Below are positions 49,546-59,405 of a DNA stretch of 64,000 nt, in pieces; positions within the stretch are counted from its first letter, which is position 1, and each line of letters starts with the position of its first letter. A model generated the notes under the pieces. The model did no database searches. It worked only from the letters and a program-made list of their open reading frames with translations, and was not told the origin of the DNA. Made by a program: the position numbers and the translations under genes. Source of the DNA: Phycisphaerae bacterium. Its GTDB lineage: Bacteria; Planctomycetota; Phycisphaerae; UBA1845. The DNA lies in NCBI GenBank assembly GCA_029260135.1, contig JAJDDV010000022.1:21084-85083 (forward strand), read 5' to 3'.

Positions 49546-49893
49546 TCAGTCTCTCGGGTCGGCCTGGAGGAAGAGGCTGCTTGGGGCCTCATCAAAGTAT
49601 TTGAATAGCGCGGGGCAAAGCCATCCCTCCATGGGCGGATCGTCGAGGCTATACCAGTTACCGCCGTCCTCTTCGCGGACCCAGTTGACTTCGATTTGAT
49701 AGCCGGGAAAGCGAGCGGCTGAGAAGGTGAGGCGGAAGCCGTCTCTGGCGCCTGGTATGTCCTCGACGAGGTAGTCGATCATCTCGGGAACGCCGGCTAC
49801 GAACGGCTCGCGCTCGAGGCCGACGCCCGGGTCGTCGAAGACCCATGTTCCTTCGTACCAATAGGGCGCGATGACCATGATGGCGTTGCTCAT
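49546..49893 (-). CDS. Conserved-type protein, possibly DUF6717 family
   Basis: A 115-residue soluble protein starting MSNAIMVIAPYWYEGTWVFD, rich in Trp and Tyr and acidic residues. The pattern (APYWYEGTWVFDD, later PGYQIEVNWVREEDGGNWY and EGWLCPALFKYF) recalls the DUF6717 family, though I cannot confirm that. The ATG at 49893 has AGGAG 9 nt upstream; the longer frame to 49965 is unlikely. It lies between two repeat clusters, in the accessory-looking stretch. Function unknown. Confidence 0.7.
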   Translation of the reverse strand: MSNAIMVIAPYWYEGTWVFDDPGVGLEREPFVAGVPEMIDYLVEDIPGARDGFRLTFSAARFPGYQIEVNWVREEDGGNWYSLDDPPMEGWLCPALFKYFDEAPSSLFLQADPRD

Positions 49894-50163
49894 TGTCTTG
49901 GCTCCTGGTGTGGGGCTGAGCTGGTTCGTGTCGGTGGTGGCACGTGCATCGCTATATTTTAGCATGGCCGGGGTTGGGTTGGCGAGGGGGGCTGGGGCGG
50001 GTGCTTCTCACCACGAAGGCACAAGGCACGATGGAGAGGGGAGGGAGAAGGGACGGAGGGACAGAGGACACGATACGGCGGGCAGGGGGCGGGAGTGGAG
50101 CGTGTGACGCTACCCTCGGAATACCTCGCCAAGGGGCGGCGGGAGGGATGCGGCCTACGGGCT

Positions 50164-51243
50164 CTAGAGGTTGGACGCGTTCGGTTCCGTACCTTGAAAG
50201 ATTGCCTCGTCAGGATTGCGCACTGCTGACAAGATGTTCTCAGCCACCTTGTCGAGGAGCTTCTTGCCCCAGAACGGATCGTTGACATCGTAGTAAACAA
50301 CTCGAATGTGCTGAAGATCAAACGGAACATCGTTTTCGTTCGCTGACACAAGCACCACTGGCTTCTTGAGCGCGTGTGCCAGTCCGAGTTCATAGAACAC
50401 ATTTGGATTGCGGGATGTCAACTCCGCAACCAATACTCTCGCGGCGCTGATTCCGGTCCACACCTGGTCCATAATCTTCCCGGTTCCAAAGATGTCGGCA
50501 TCCGCGCGCACTGGGTTGAACCCCGCCTTCTGAATCGCCGGCTTATATACCGACTCATAGTACTCTCCCAGTGGGCTGGCGAAGGTCTGCATTACAAAAC
50601 ACGTGTCGTTGGCGTTGACAGACACGCCCTTCTCTAGTTTCCTCATTCGGTCAGACTTTTGACTCCCGGTGTCAGCATCCTGTGCAACGTCAAGAATACG
50701 GATCTTTCCATCACGGTCACTAAGCAACTCGGCCTTCTTGAGCGTAGCCACGAACACGTCCTGGAACTCCGCCACTTTTTCGCGGGGGATTCCGAACGTT
50801 TCAACGACAGTGTTTTCGAAGAACTTCTTATCGGGCAGGTTTTCTCCACGATAGTGCTGGTAGACCTCCGAGATGTCGGGTGCTTTTGACACTGCCTCAC
50901 GGTAAGCCAACAACTCATCTTGGGGGTTCTGTGGACGAAGGATAGTCTTCGCTAGTCTCGATGGTTCAATCAGTCCGTCTTTCGCAGATGCCAGTAAGCC
51001 GTACTTTTTTGCGGAGCTCACTTCAACGCTGAACGGGCCATGCGCACCCACTCCAACAAACTCCGCAGCTTGTTTTACCGTGCATGCCTTCCCGGCATTC
51101 TGCTCAAGAATGGCCTTCGGTATACGAAGTGACTTTTCCACTGAATGGCGTGGGTACTTTGCCTTCTTCCCACGATCCTTACTACGCGAGGGACTTCTTC
51201 TAGATTTCTTCACTGGCTGTTTTGGACTCTTCTTTGTTGGCAT
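50164..51243 (-). CDS. Protein with nucleoside deoxyribosyltransferase/TIR-like domain
   Basis: A 359-residue protein in three parts. Residues 1-45 are a very basic tail (KKSRRSPSRSKDRGKKAK). About 50-190 is a helical region of winged-helix character. About 213-350 is a domain with CFVMQTF, ARVLVAELTSRNPNVFYELG (Glu285 the likely catalytic residue) and LAHALKKPVVLVS. This last part matches the nucleoside 2-deoxyribosyltransferase/TIR-like fold, whose members split N-glycosidic bonds, NAD among them. G+C content is visibly lower than in neighbouring genes. The ATG at 51243 follows GAGGCAAAGGG. A defence or stress-response role is plausible but unproven. Confidence 0.75.
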   Translation of the reverse strand: MPTKKSPKQPVKKSRRSPSRSKDRGKKAKYPRHSVEKSLRIPKAILEQNAGKACTVKQAAEFVGVGAHGPFSVEVSSAKKYGLLASAKDGLIEPSRLAKTILRPQNPQDELLAYREAVSKAPDISEVYQHYRGENLPDKKFFENTVVETFGIPREKVAEFQDVFVATLKKAELLSDRDGKIRILDVAQDADTGSQKSDRMRKLEKGVSVNANDTCFVMQTFASPLGEYYESVYKPAIQKAGFNPVRADADIFGTGKIMDQVWTGISAARVLVAELTSRNPNVFYELGLAHALKKPVVLVSANENDVPFDLQHIRVVYYDVNDPFWGKKLLDKVAENILSAVRNPDEAIFQGTEPNASNL

Positions 51244-51416
51244 CCCTTTGCCTCGTTTCACTGGGCCAATGGAATCACCGCCCACACACACTTCTCATGC
51301 ACTTCGTGAAGGCCGATTCATGTCTCACGGTGTCACGGCACCCCCAACTTGAGACCTCCCATACACCAAGTCTCAGTATTAAGCAAGTACTTCACGGAAC
51401 GTGTGAACACAAAAAC

Positions 51417-51447
51417 ACCCCGCCGGGGGAGGGTCCCTCGGCGGGGT
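51417..51447 (-). terminator. Rho-independent terminator downstream of groEL
   Basis: A 14-bp stem (ACCCCGCCGGGGGA with TCCCTCGGCGGGGT, one G-T pair) and a 3-nt loop. On the minus strand it is followed by TGTTTTTGTGTTC. It lies about 570 bp after the groEL stop, so the groES-groEL transcript may run through the repeats before ending here. On that strand it also lies just before the deoxyribosyltransferase-like gene and would insulate it. Confidence 0.7.
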
Positions 51448-51504
51448 GGGTATCGTGAGCGGTCGGCAGTGTGGCTGACCGGTTGGGTCTGTCGGTGATG
51501 ACAG

Positions 51505-51560
51505 GGTCATCAGGCTTCAGTCATCAGTCTTCAGTCATCAGTCATCAGTTGTCAGTCATC
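51505..51560 (+). repeat. TCAGTCATCAG short tandem repeats
   Basis: A run of irregular direct repeats built from TCATCAG and CTTCAGTCATCAGT, about five copies. It has no coding character and no clear secondary structure. Confidence 0.6.
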
Positions 51561-51609
51561 CGCAGTCCGTAAACCCGCTTCCTTACGGGCGCCTCTCGGA
51601 GCGGGGCCG

Positions 51610-51697
51610 TCCCCCACCCTCGCTTCGCGAGAATGGGGCACCCGTACAAACGAACCGCGATCATCGAGTCCCCCAGGTCTGAAGACCTGGGCCACCC
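51610..51697 (+). repeat. Two REP-like palindromic units
   Basis: Unit one (51610-51643): TCCCCCACC, the stem CTCGC-TTC-GCGAG, then AATGGGGCACCC. Unit two (51669-51697): TCCC, the perfect stem CCCAGGTC-TGAA-GACCTGGG, then CCACCC. Both share a TCCCCCA start and a G-rich arm followed by CACCC, so they look like members of one family of mobile palindromic units. Confidence 0.65.
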
Positions 51698-51724
51698 AGT
51701 CCACAGAGCGGCGCTTCGCTTGGC

Positions 51725-51786
51725 CATGCCACCCGCCGGACGCTGCGACAGCATGCCCGCGCCTTTTGGCTTGGGCATGGCACCCG
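51725..51786 (+). repeat. About 61-bp dispersed repeat, module 2, copy B
   Basis: Second copy of the CATGCCACC...GGCATGGCACCCG block seen at 49453-49513. It contains a short TTTT insertion difference and few other changes. Confidence 0.75.
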
Positions 51787-51821
51787 CCGCTTCCTTACGG
51801 GCGCGTCTCGGTATCCGTCCG

Positions 51822-51855
51822 TCCCCCACCGTTGCTTCGCAACAATGGGGCACCC
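51822..51855 (+). repeat. REP-like palindromic unit
   Basis: TCCCCCACC, the stem GTTGC-TTC-GCAAC, then AATGGGGCACCC. It has the same frame as the unit at 51610-51643 with compensating stem changes (CTCGC/GCGAG replaced by GTTGC/GCAAC), which suggests that the RNA or DNA structure is under selection. Confidence 0.7.
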
Positions 51856-51867
51856 GCTGCAAAGAAA

Positions 51868-51924
51868 AAGAAACGGACCCCCCTGAATCCCCCCTTGGCA
51901 AGGGACACAGTCCCGAGGGGGGAG
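51868..51924 (+). repeat. 57-bp dispersed repeat, module 1, copy B
   Basis: Second copy of the module at 49331-49387, 52 of 57 positions identical, same strand. The hairpin arms CCCCCCT and AGGGGGG are both kept. Confidence 0.75.
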
Positions 51925-51954
51925 CGGGGAATCGCTGCGTGCCTACTGGCTTCG

Positions 51955-52018
51955 TCGCTACATCGCTACGTCGCTACGTCGCTACATCGCTACGTCGCTT
52001 CGCCGCTTCGTCGCTTCC
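51955..52018 (+). repeat. 8-bp tandem array (TCGCTACG), eight units
   Basis: Eight consecutive 8-bp units of the forms TCGCTACA, TCGCTACG, TCGCTTCG, CCGCTTCG and TCGCTTCC. The array stops 1 bp from the groEL stop codon. Same unit as the array at 49139-49175 on the opposite strand. Confidence 0.8.
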
Positions 52019-52019
52019 G

Positions 52020-53702
<1,683 letters not shown>

Positions 53703-53813
53703 GGAATGTTAACTCCCGTAGTGAGTGGACTTATTCGGTCGAATCGTGAATCGCGAGAGCGTCGAGCCTGGTCGCCGAGGCGCCCTTCGCGATTCGTTCG
53801 TCGTCATTCGTGG

Positions 53814-54110
53814 TTACCCTACGACTCCGAGGATGTCGGACTCGTCCATGATCATGTACTCGTCGCCGTCGACCTTGATCTCGGTGCCGGCATAGCTCGT
53901 GAAGATGACCTCGTCGTTCTTCTTCACCTGCATATCACTACGCGTGCCGTCGTCGAGCAGCCGACCGTTCCCAACCGCCAGGACGAGCCCGCGCTTGGGC
54001 TTCTCTCGCGCGCTGTCGGGGAGCACGATCCCGCCTGCCGTCTTCTCCTCCGCATCCACGCGCTTGAGGATCACCTTGTCGCCGAGCGGTTTGATGTTTA
54101 ACTTGGCCAT
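53814..54110 (-). CDS. groES: 10 kDa co-chaperonin GroES
   Basis: The heptameric lid of GroEL, 98 residues. It begins MAKLNIKPLGDKVILKRVDA and has the mobile-loop segment TAGGIVLPDSAREKPKRG and the strand EVIFTSYAGTEIKVDGDEY. The ATG at 54110 has AGGAG 11 nt upstream. The upstream in-frame ATG at 54245 is not supported by similarity. It is first in the groES-groEL operon. Confidence 0.96.
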   Translation of the reverse strand: MAKLNIKPLGDKVILKRVDAEEKTAGGIVLPDSAREKPKRGLVLAVGNGRLLDDGTRSDMQVKKNDEVIFTSYAGTEIKVDGDEYMIMDESDILGVVG

Positions 54111-54667
54111 GTCCGTTGCACTCCTTCTGGTGTCCAAACTAAAGACTCTACGTTTTCGCGTTTGCTGCACAGGGCGTTTCACGCCAAAAGCCCCGAATCC
54201 CGACGGGCCTGTTTCGAGGCCGCCGGGACGGTGCGCAGAACTCACCGCCCCTGAGGATTACATGCCCGATGCCAACCCGAGCCTCCGCGGAGAGTCGCCC
54301 GACGAGAGTGATAAACTCTTTTCTAGAAAGTAGTTACGGAGATCCCCTTCAGCCGGGAGCGCCGGCGCGCCGCCGCCGAGCCGCCGATGACGCTGTCATT
54401 TCGGAACCTGGCGAGTCCGGTTTCTGCCAGATTGGCAGATTCCGCCTTGACCCGATCAACCCGTTCTACCGAAGGACGGACGCGAGGCGACACCGCAAAG
54501 TCGCATGAGGAATCAAAAACCGAATGGCAGGGGTTTTTACCTTGACTGGGTTTTCTTCAGCTCAATAGACTTACGCAGTATGAGTTTCGTGCGTCCTCTC
54601 ACTGGGGCATTCGCGACATGCGGCATCTGGCACTCAACTCGTTTTTCATATCCAAGGAGTCAACACC
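54111..54667. other. 557-bp divergent region upstream of groES
   Basis: Between groES (minus) and the Cys-rich gene (plus). It should carry the heat-shock promoter, but I find neither a CIRCE repeat (TTAGCACTC-N9-GAGTGCTAA) nor a clean sigma-32 pair. A palindrome TTTCTAGAAA lies at 54320-54329 in an A+T-rich patch. Short frames here have no gene character. Confidence 0.4.
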
Positions 54668-54988
54668 ATGACCGGAAGAAACCTGCGGGCGTTGTTCGCT
54701 ATCGTTGCGGCCGGCTGTCTTGCGCTGTCCACCGGAGCCGCCCTGGCGGCGGCGGGAACGCAAGAGCCCGCCGAAGTCCCCGAGAATCCCTGCCCGGTCA
54801 TGAGCCATCCGTGCGGGGCCTGCACGAGCACCTGCACAACGCCGTCCGACTCGAGCCAGTGTTCCCAATGCTGCGCGGGCCGCGCCACCTGCCTGACCTG
54901 CTGTAACGCCAATTACGCGGGGCGGGAGAAACAGAAGTGTACCGGGTATTGTGAATTCGAGTTCCCTAGTTCCATAACCGTTGACTGA
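54668..54988 (+). CDS. Small Cys-rich secreted protein
   Basis: A 106-residue protein with a signal peptide (MTGRNLRALFAIVAAGCLAL, cleavage likely near LAAAG). The mature part holds twelve cysteines in about 55 residues, in clusters such as HPCGACTSTC, CSQCC, TCLTCC and KCTGYC. The even number and spacing suggest disulfides or metal binding in an oxidising compartment. The ATG at 54668 has AGGAG about 8 nt upstream. It is followed 17 nt later by a thioredoxin-fold gene. I do not recognise a family. Confidence 0.75.
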   Translation: MTGRNLRALFAIVAAGCLALSTGAALAAAGTQEPAEVPENPCPVMSHPCGACTSTCTTPSDSSQCSQCCAGRATCLTCCNANYAGREKQKCTGYCEFEFPSSITVD

Positions 54989-55005
54989 TCTTCGGAGCAA
55001 GTCCA

Positions 55006-56127
55006 ATGTCGAGTGCTCCCGTACTCTTGGGGTGTGTGCTGACATGCCTGACCGCCGGGGATCAGAAGCCGATCGAATTGAAGCCCGGCGCCTGGATCAA
55101 CGCTCCGACCGTCCGCGTTCCGGATGATCGCACCTATGTGTTGCTCTTCTTCACCACGTTTCAAGAGCGCGAGACCCGCCCGTTCCTCGTCGAGGTCAAC
55201 AAGCTTCGCGGGAGGAGCGATACCGTTGTCATCGGGCTCAGCGCGGAATCCAAAGAGCGCGTGAAGAAGTTCGTGGAGAAACACAAGATTCGATTTGCCG
55301 TCGGGGCGGCCTCCCGGGCCTATAAACGCTTCGACATCAAGAAGTTCCCGCGGGTCGTCATCCTGAAACAGGACGCGGATCAAACGCGCACCGCGACGAC
55401 GTTCGCCAAGCCCGACTGGCTGGCAAGCTGGTTCCCGCAGACACACCCTCTTCCACGGCTGAAGCCAGGCGCATTCGACGATGTCTCTTCCGTCGAACGC
55501 CTCACTCGCTATGCCCTCACGTGTGAGGACGACGATTCCGACCGAAAGCGGGCGTTAAACATCTTGCGGAGCAAGCTCCCCGCGGAAGAGTTCATGCGCC
55601 TATGCGATCAGATTCTCGAAGACGAATTTCGACCTGGACCGCGCGGCGCCGTCGCCTACCAGAAGCACCTGGCGGACCCCGGCGCCCCGGACAAAGAACC
55701 GTTGTACGCACCGAGTGTGCGGGCCCGACAGCACATGCAGGCCAGCGCCGATGATCCCAAGTGGGACCGCGTACACGATTACTACTTGCGCATCGACGAA
55801 CGGCCTTCCGAGCAGCTTGTCGAGGATTTCTCCGACCCCCTGACCGAAGACCCCGCCGATCTGCTCATCCGAAAAGGCATTCCCACAGCCATGGAAAAAC
55901 GCCCCGATCGAGAATTCGTCCGCCAATCCTTGATGCGGATGCTTCCGGACGAACCGGACTTCGTCGTCCGCGCGCGCATCGTCGGCGCGTTCCTGGATGT
56001 GTGCACGCCCGGTGACTTCGCCTGCGCGGACTTTCTCGATGAGCAGCGCAAGACGGAAACGAACATCCGAGCCGTCCGCCCGATGATGGAGTACACGATC
56101 CGCTATCTGCGGACCGGTGAAGAGTGA
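55006..56127 (+). CDS. Thioredoxin-fold protein lacking the CxxC motif
   Basis: A 373-residue protein. The N-terminus is hydrophobic (SSAPVLLGCVLTCLTAG), so it may be exported. Residues about 40-130 show a thioredoxin/TlpA pattern: YVLLFFTTF, VVIGLSAES, HKIRFAVGAAS, YKRFDIKKFPRVVILKQ. At the place of the WCxxC redox site it reads TTFQERETRPF, so it cannot do disulfide chemistry in the usual way. The C-terminal two thirds are helical and unassigned. It is co-oriented with the Cys-rich gene 17 nt upstream and converges with the antiporter gene. Confidence 0.7.
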   Translation: MSSAPVLLGCVLTCLTAGDQKPIELKPGAWINAPTVRVPDDRTYVLLFFTTFQERETRPFLVEVNKLRGRSDTVVIGLSAESKERVKKFVEKHKIRFAVGAASRAYKRFDIKKFPRVVILKQDADQTRTATTFAKPDWLASWFPQTHPLPRLKPGAFDDVSSVERLTRYALTCEDDDSDRKRALNILRSKLPAEEFMRLCDQILEDEFRPGPRGAVAYQKHLADPGAPDKEPLYAPSVRARQHMQASADDPKWDRVHDYYLRIDERPSEQLVEDFSDPLTEDPADLLIRKGIPTAMEKRPDREFVRQSLMRMLPDEPDFVVRARIVGAFLDVCTPGDFACADFLDEQRKTETNIRAVRPMMEYTIRYLRTGEE

Positions 56128-56146
56128 GCACGCGGTCCAGGGCGAC

Positions 56147-57952
56147 TCAGCGAACGTCTTTCGACAGGTGGAGTGCGCGGAGGAGATCGCGCTGTTCGAC
56201 CAATCCCACGATTCGGCGACGCTCTGACTGTTCGACGACGGGCAGCACAGCCACGCCGTGCTGATTGAACAGACCGAGCAATTCAGTCAGCGGCAGATCC
56301 GCCGCGACCGTCACGGAATCGGCGTCGGCAAGATCGACGGCCGTGACCAGCTTGCTCAACGACGGATCGTAGATCACGTCGTGAACATCGCTGAAGTGAA
56401 TGACCCCGGCAAACTCACCGTCGTCATGCACAACCGGGAAATGGCTGTGCGTCGATCGCTCCATTTCGTGGAGGACTTCGTCAAAGCTCGCGGAGGCGGA
56501 GATCAACTGCACGTTCGTGCGCATGATGTGCTCGACACGGATGTCGCCGCGCCCGCGCGCCTCCGCCCGGCCGCCGATTCCGAACATCCGTCCCAGGGAT
56601 CGAAGGGTGCGCCGAACCACCGAACGGCCGTCCTCTGTCGGTTCGGTTCGCCGCAGTAGCGTGATCGCCTTGACCTCGCCCGCCTGGACGGCGCAGCGTT
56701 TGACCAGCAGCGGACCAATCAGCTCGAACACCACGACACTGCCCAGAAGAATCGTCGAGAATTGCCCAGCGAGTTCGCTGTCCCAGTAGCGGTCGGCGAA
56801 CGAAGCCAATCCGATGACGACCGCGGCCTGACAGAGCAACGCCCCGCCGAGTCTTCCTTCGGCTCGCGCCGGTGCTTTGGCCCATCGAAGCCCGAGGTGG
56901 CAGCCGATCCATTTTCCCCCAAGCCTGGCGAGAATGTACCCAGCCCCGAGCCAACCCATGGTGGCAAAATCGCCAAGGTGCAGCTCGTACCCGGCCATGA
57001 CGAAAAACCCGGCGAAAATCGGCGTCGCAAAGGTCCGCAAGGCCGATTCGAGCTTCCGCGCGTCGATCGCCAGGTTCGCAAACGTCCCGCCGATGACCAG
57101 CGCGGTCAGCAGAAAGTTGTACGAGACTCCCTCGTGCCGCCAAAGCCAGTTCTCCCCCGCGCCCAGGACAATAAACAGCGCGAAGAAAAACAAGAGCGCT
57201 TCAGACAGCGGAAGACGCGCGTGCAAGAGACTGATGATCGTTCCGACGATGACGCCGAGGACCACGCTTCCAAGGGTGGAAACGACCATCGCCAGACCGA
57301 CATGATCCGCGAGCGCGCCCGTCGAACGAATCACCCCCGTGGACGCCAGCGTAAGAAACGCAAGTTGAAACAGCACGATGCAGACGATGTTGTTCAGCGC
57401 CGTCAGCCCCAGGATCGTATCGGTGACCGAGCCTTTGGCCTCATACTCGTGCAAAACGAACAGCGTCGCCGCCGGCGCCGTGGCAATGGCCGCGAGACCG
57501 AGTAGAAGCGCAAGAACGAATCCCTCGGTCCTGTTCGTCGAGGGCTGCAACATCACCACGAGAACGGCGCACACAACGACCACGAACCCAAAGACCAGCC
57601 CGATCTCACAGATCCCGATGCGAAAAACGCGCCGCGCGGTCGTCTGCAATCGCGACCGCTCGAAGACGCCGCCGATGGTAAAGAGGATTAACCCAAGGGC
57701 AAGGTCCTTGACCGGCTTCAGCACCGACGCGGCGCTGTCCAGCGCCTGTCGCGCCGCGTCATCCTCGCCCGACGCCACCGCCGCGGACAGCGCGGCCCGA
57801 AGACCGATCCCCCCCACCAGGAATCCAACGACGCGCGGAATGTGTCCGAAGCGCGCCGCGTGCCCACCGACAATCGCCGCCACGAGCATCAACCCGAAGA
57901 TCAGCCCCGGTCCGGGGATGGCGGCGAGGATGGATGGGGTGGAGGTCTGCAA
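56147..57952 (-). CDS. Kef-type cation/proton antiporter with CBS domains
   Basis: A 601-residue membrane protein of the CPA2 family. About twelve hydrophobic segments run from residue 14 to about 410 (for example GLMLVAAIVGGHAARFGHIP and LILFTIGGVFERSRL). A cytoplasmic C-terminal part of about 150 residues follows with two CBS motifs (VEHIMRTNVQLISASASFDE ... SHFPVVHDDGEFAGVIHFSD; second near AVLPVVEQ). CBS pairs bind adenine nucleotides, so transport is probably nucleotide-regulated. Its start lies 6 nt after the CNNM/CorC-type gene, so the two are co-transcribed. Confidence 0.87.
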   Translation of the reverse strand: MQTSTPSILAAIPGPGLIFGLMLVAAIVGGHAARFGHIPRVVGFLVGGIGLRAALSAAVASGEDDAARQALDSAASVLKPVKDLALGLILFTIGGVFERSRLQTTARRVFRIGICEIGLVFGFVVVVCAVLVVMLQPSTNRTEGFVLALLLGLAAIATAPAATLFVLHEYEAKGSVTDTILGLTALNNIVCIVLFQLAFLTLASTGVIRSTGALADHVGLAMVVSTLGSVVLGVIVGTIISLLHARLPLSEALLFFFALFIVLGAGENWLWRHEGVSYNFLLTALVIGGTFANLAIDARKLESALRTFATPIFAGFFVMAGYELHLGDFATMGWLGAGYILARLGGKWIGCHLGLRWAKAPARAEGRLGGALLCQAAVVIGLASFADRYWDSELAGQFSTILLGSVVVFELIGPLLVKRCAVQAGEVKAITLLRRTEPTEDGRSVVRRTLRSLGRMFGIGGRAEARGRGDIRVEHIMRTNVQLISASASFDEVLHEMERSTHSHFPVVHDDGEFAGVIHFSDVHDVIYDPSLSKLVTAVDLADADSVTVAADLPLTELLGLFNQHGVAVLPVVEQSERRRIVGLVEQRDLLRALHLSKDVR

Positions 57953-57958
57953 AGTGTG

Positions 57959-59236
57959 TCACGCCTTGACATTCTTGGTCGGAATCGGCATTTGCAGGCG
58001 TAGGCGGTTGATTCTTCGGGGTTCGGCCTCGGTGACTTGTATGGTCACGCCGTCGGCGTCGTATTGATCTCCGGCTTTGGGGATTTTACCGACGCGGCTG
58101 AAGACGAATCCTCCGATGGTCTCATAATCCTCGTCTTCCGGGAGCTTGAGGTCGAGCTGGTCGTTGAGGTCGTCGATTCGCATTCGAGCGTCGACCTCGA
58201 CGGTTTGGTCGTCGATTCGTCGCAGTTCGGCCGGTGCGCTGGGGTCGTACTCGTCATCGATTTCTCCGACGAGTTCCTCGATGATGTCCTCGATGGTGAC
58301 GAGTCCGGCGGTTCCGCCATATTCGTCGAGCACGATGGCGATGTGGAGCTTCTGGGCCTGGAACTCTCGCAGGAGCTCTCTGACGAATTTGGACTCGGGA
58401 ATGAAGGGGACCTTCCGCATGGCGGCGGCGAGTTCGAACGGTCTGCCTTCGTCGCGCAGTAGGAGGTCTTTGGCGTAGAGGACACCGAGGACGGTGTCGA
58501 TGGTCTCGTCGTAGACAGGGATTCGCGAATGTCCCTTTGCGCGAATGGTCTCGAGCACGGTCGTGAGATCACCGTCTTTGGGCACGGCGACGATATCCGT
58601 TCGTGGCGTCATGATCTCTTCGACGCGTGTGTCGGTCAGCTCGATGACGGACTCGATCATTTCCTTTTCCTGCTCGTCGACGGCGCCGTGGCGTTCGCCT
58701 TCACTCACGACGCTGAGAATCTCCTGTTCGAGTTCGCCGGCATAGGATTTGGCATCGCGCATGGGTACGCCGGCCAACCGTCGCACGAGAGGATCAAACC
58801 AGAGGAGGAAGATGATGACGGGAAAGCACAGTATGCGCACTGCGGCGAGCAGGGGCAGGGAGTGAAAGACGAGCGTCTCGCCGGCGTACTTGGCCCAGGC
58901 GTTGGGAATGGCGACACCGAATACGAGGATCAACAGCAAGAGTAGGGCGCAGGCGACGGCCAACTCCATGCTGCTTCGTGGTGTCCGGGCTGCGTCATTG
59001 ACCACGAAGACGAGCAGAAACAGCAGCAGCGTTGCCACGGTTCGGAGCACTGCGGTCGCGATCAGGTGCTGCGGTCGGACGGCCACGAACGCTTCAAGGT
59101 CGTCACGCCGACCGCCTTCCTCGAATCGCTCGGCGATGCGTACGCGTGACGGCAGGCGCAGGGCGAGGTTCAGCGTGGAAAAGAGCGTGAGCCCGCCGAG
59201 GGTCAAAACACCGAAGAAGATATCCCAGTCAGTCAC
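57959..59236 (-). CDS. CNNM/CorC-type transporter (HlyC/TlyC family)
   Basis: A 425-residue protein with an N-terminal DUF21 membrane domain (several segments up to about residue 150). A CBS pair follows (about 205-325; VEEIMTPRTDIVAV, then IAIVLDEYGGTAGLVTIEDI). The end is a CorC_HlyC domain (about 335-425; YETIGGFVFSRVGKIPKAGD). Family members export magnesium or cobalt or regulate such export; older names such as hemolysin C are misleading. It lies 6 nt before the antiporter gene and 169 bp after ybeY, on the same strand as both. Confidence 0.88.
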   Translation of the reverse strand: MTDWDIFFGVLTLGGLTLFSTLNLALRLPSRVRIAERFEEGGRRDDLEAFVAVRPQHLIATAVLRTVATLLLFLLVFVVNDAARTPRSSMELAVACALLLLLILVFGVAIPNAWAKYAGETLVFHSLPLLAAVRILCFPVIIFLLWFDPLVRRLAGVPMRDAKSYAGELEQEILSVVSEGERHGAVDEQEKEMIESVIELTDTRVEEIMTPRTDIVAVPKDGDLTTVLETIRAKGHSRIPVYDETIDTVLGVLYAKDLLLRDEGRPFELAAAMRKVPFIPESKFVRELLREFQAQKLHIAIVLDEYGGTAGLVTIEDIIEELVGEIDDEYDPSAPAELRRIDDQTVEVDARMRIDDLNDQLDLKLPEDEDYETIGGFVFSRVGKIPKAGDQYDADGVTIQVTEAEPRRINRLRLQMPIPTKNVKA

Positions 59237-59405
59237 CCCATGACTCGTCGCAGGCGCCCCCTGTTCCGTGGAAAAGCGAATCCGCCTGCAGGCTCGCTCC
59301 CCGACTCGAGCGTTCTATCTCGAGGTCCTGTCCATTCCGCTCCGCGTCGCGCAGTGTATGCGCCCCTGGATCTTGCGCCATGCGCTGTCGAAACGGGTGG
59401 TGTAT

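Noticed and set aside
49139..52018. CRISPR array
   Set aside because: Repeats are irregular palindromes and short tandem units without regular spacers or cas genes.
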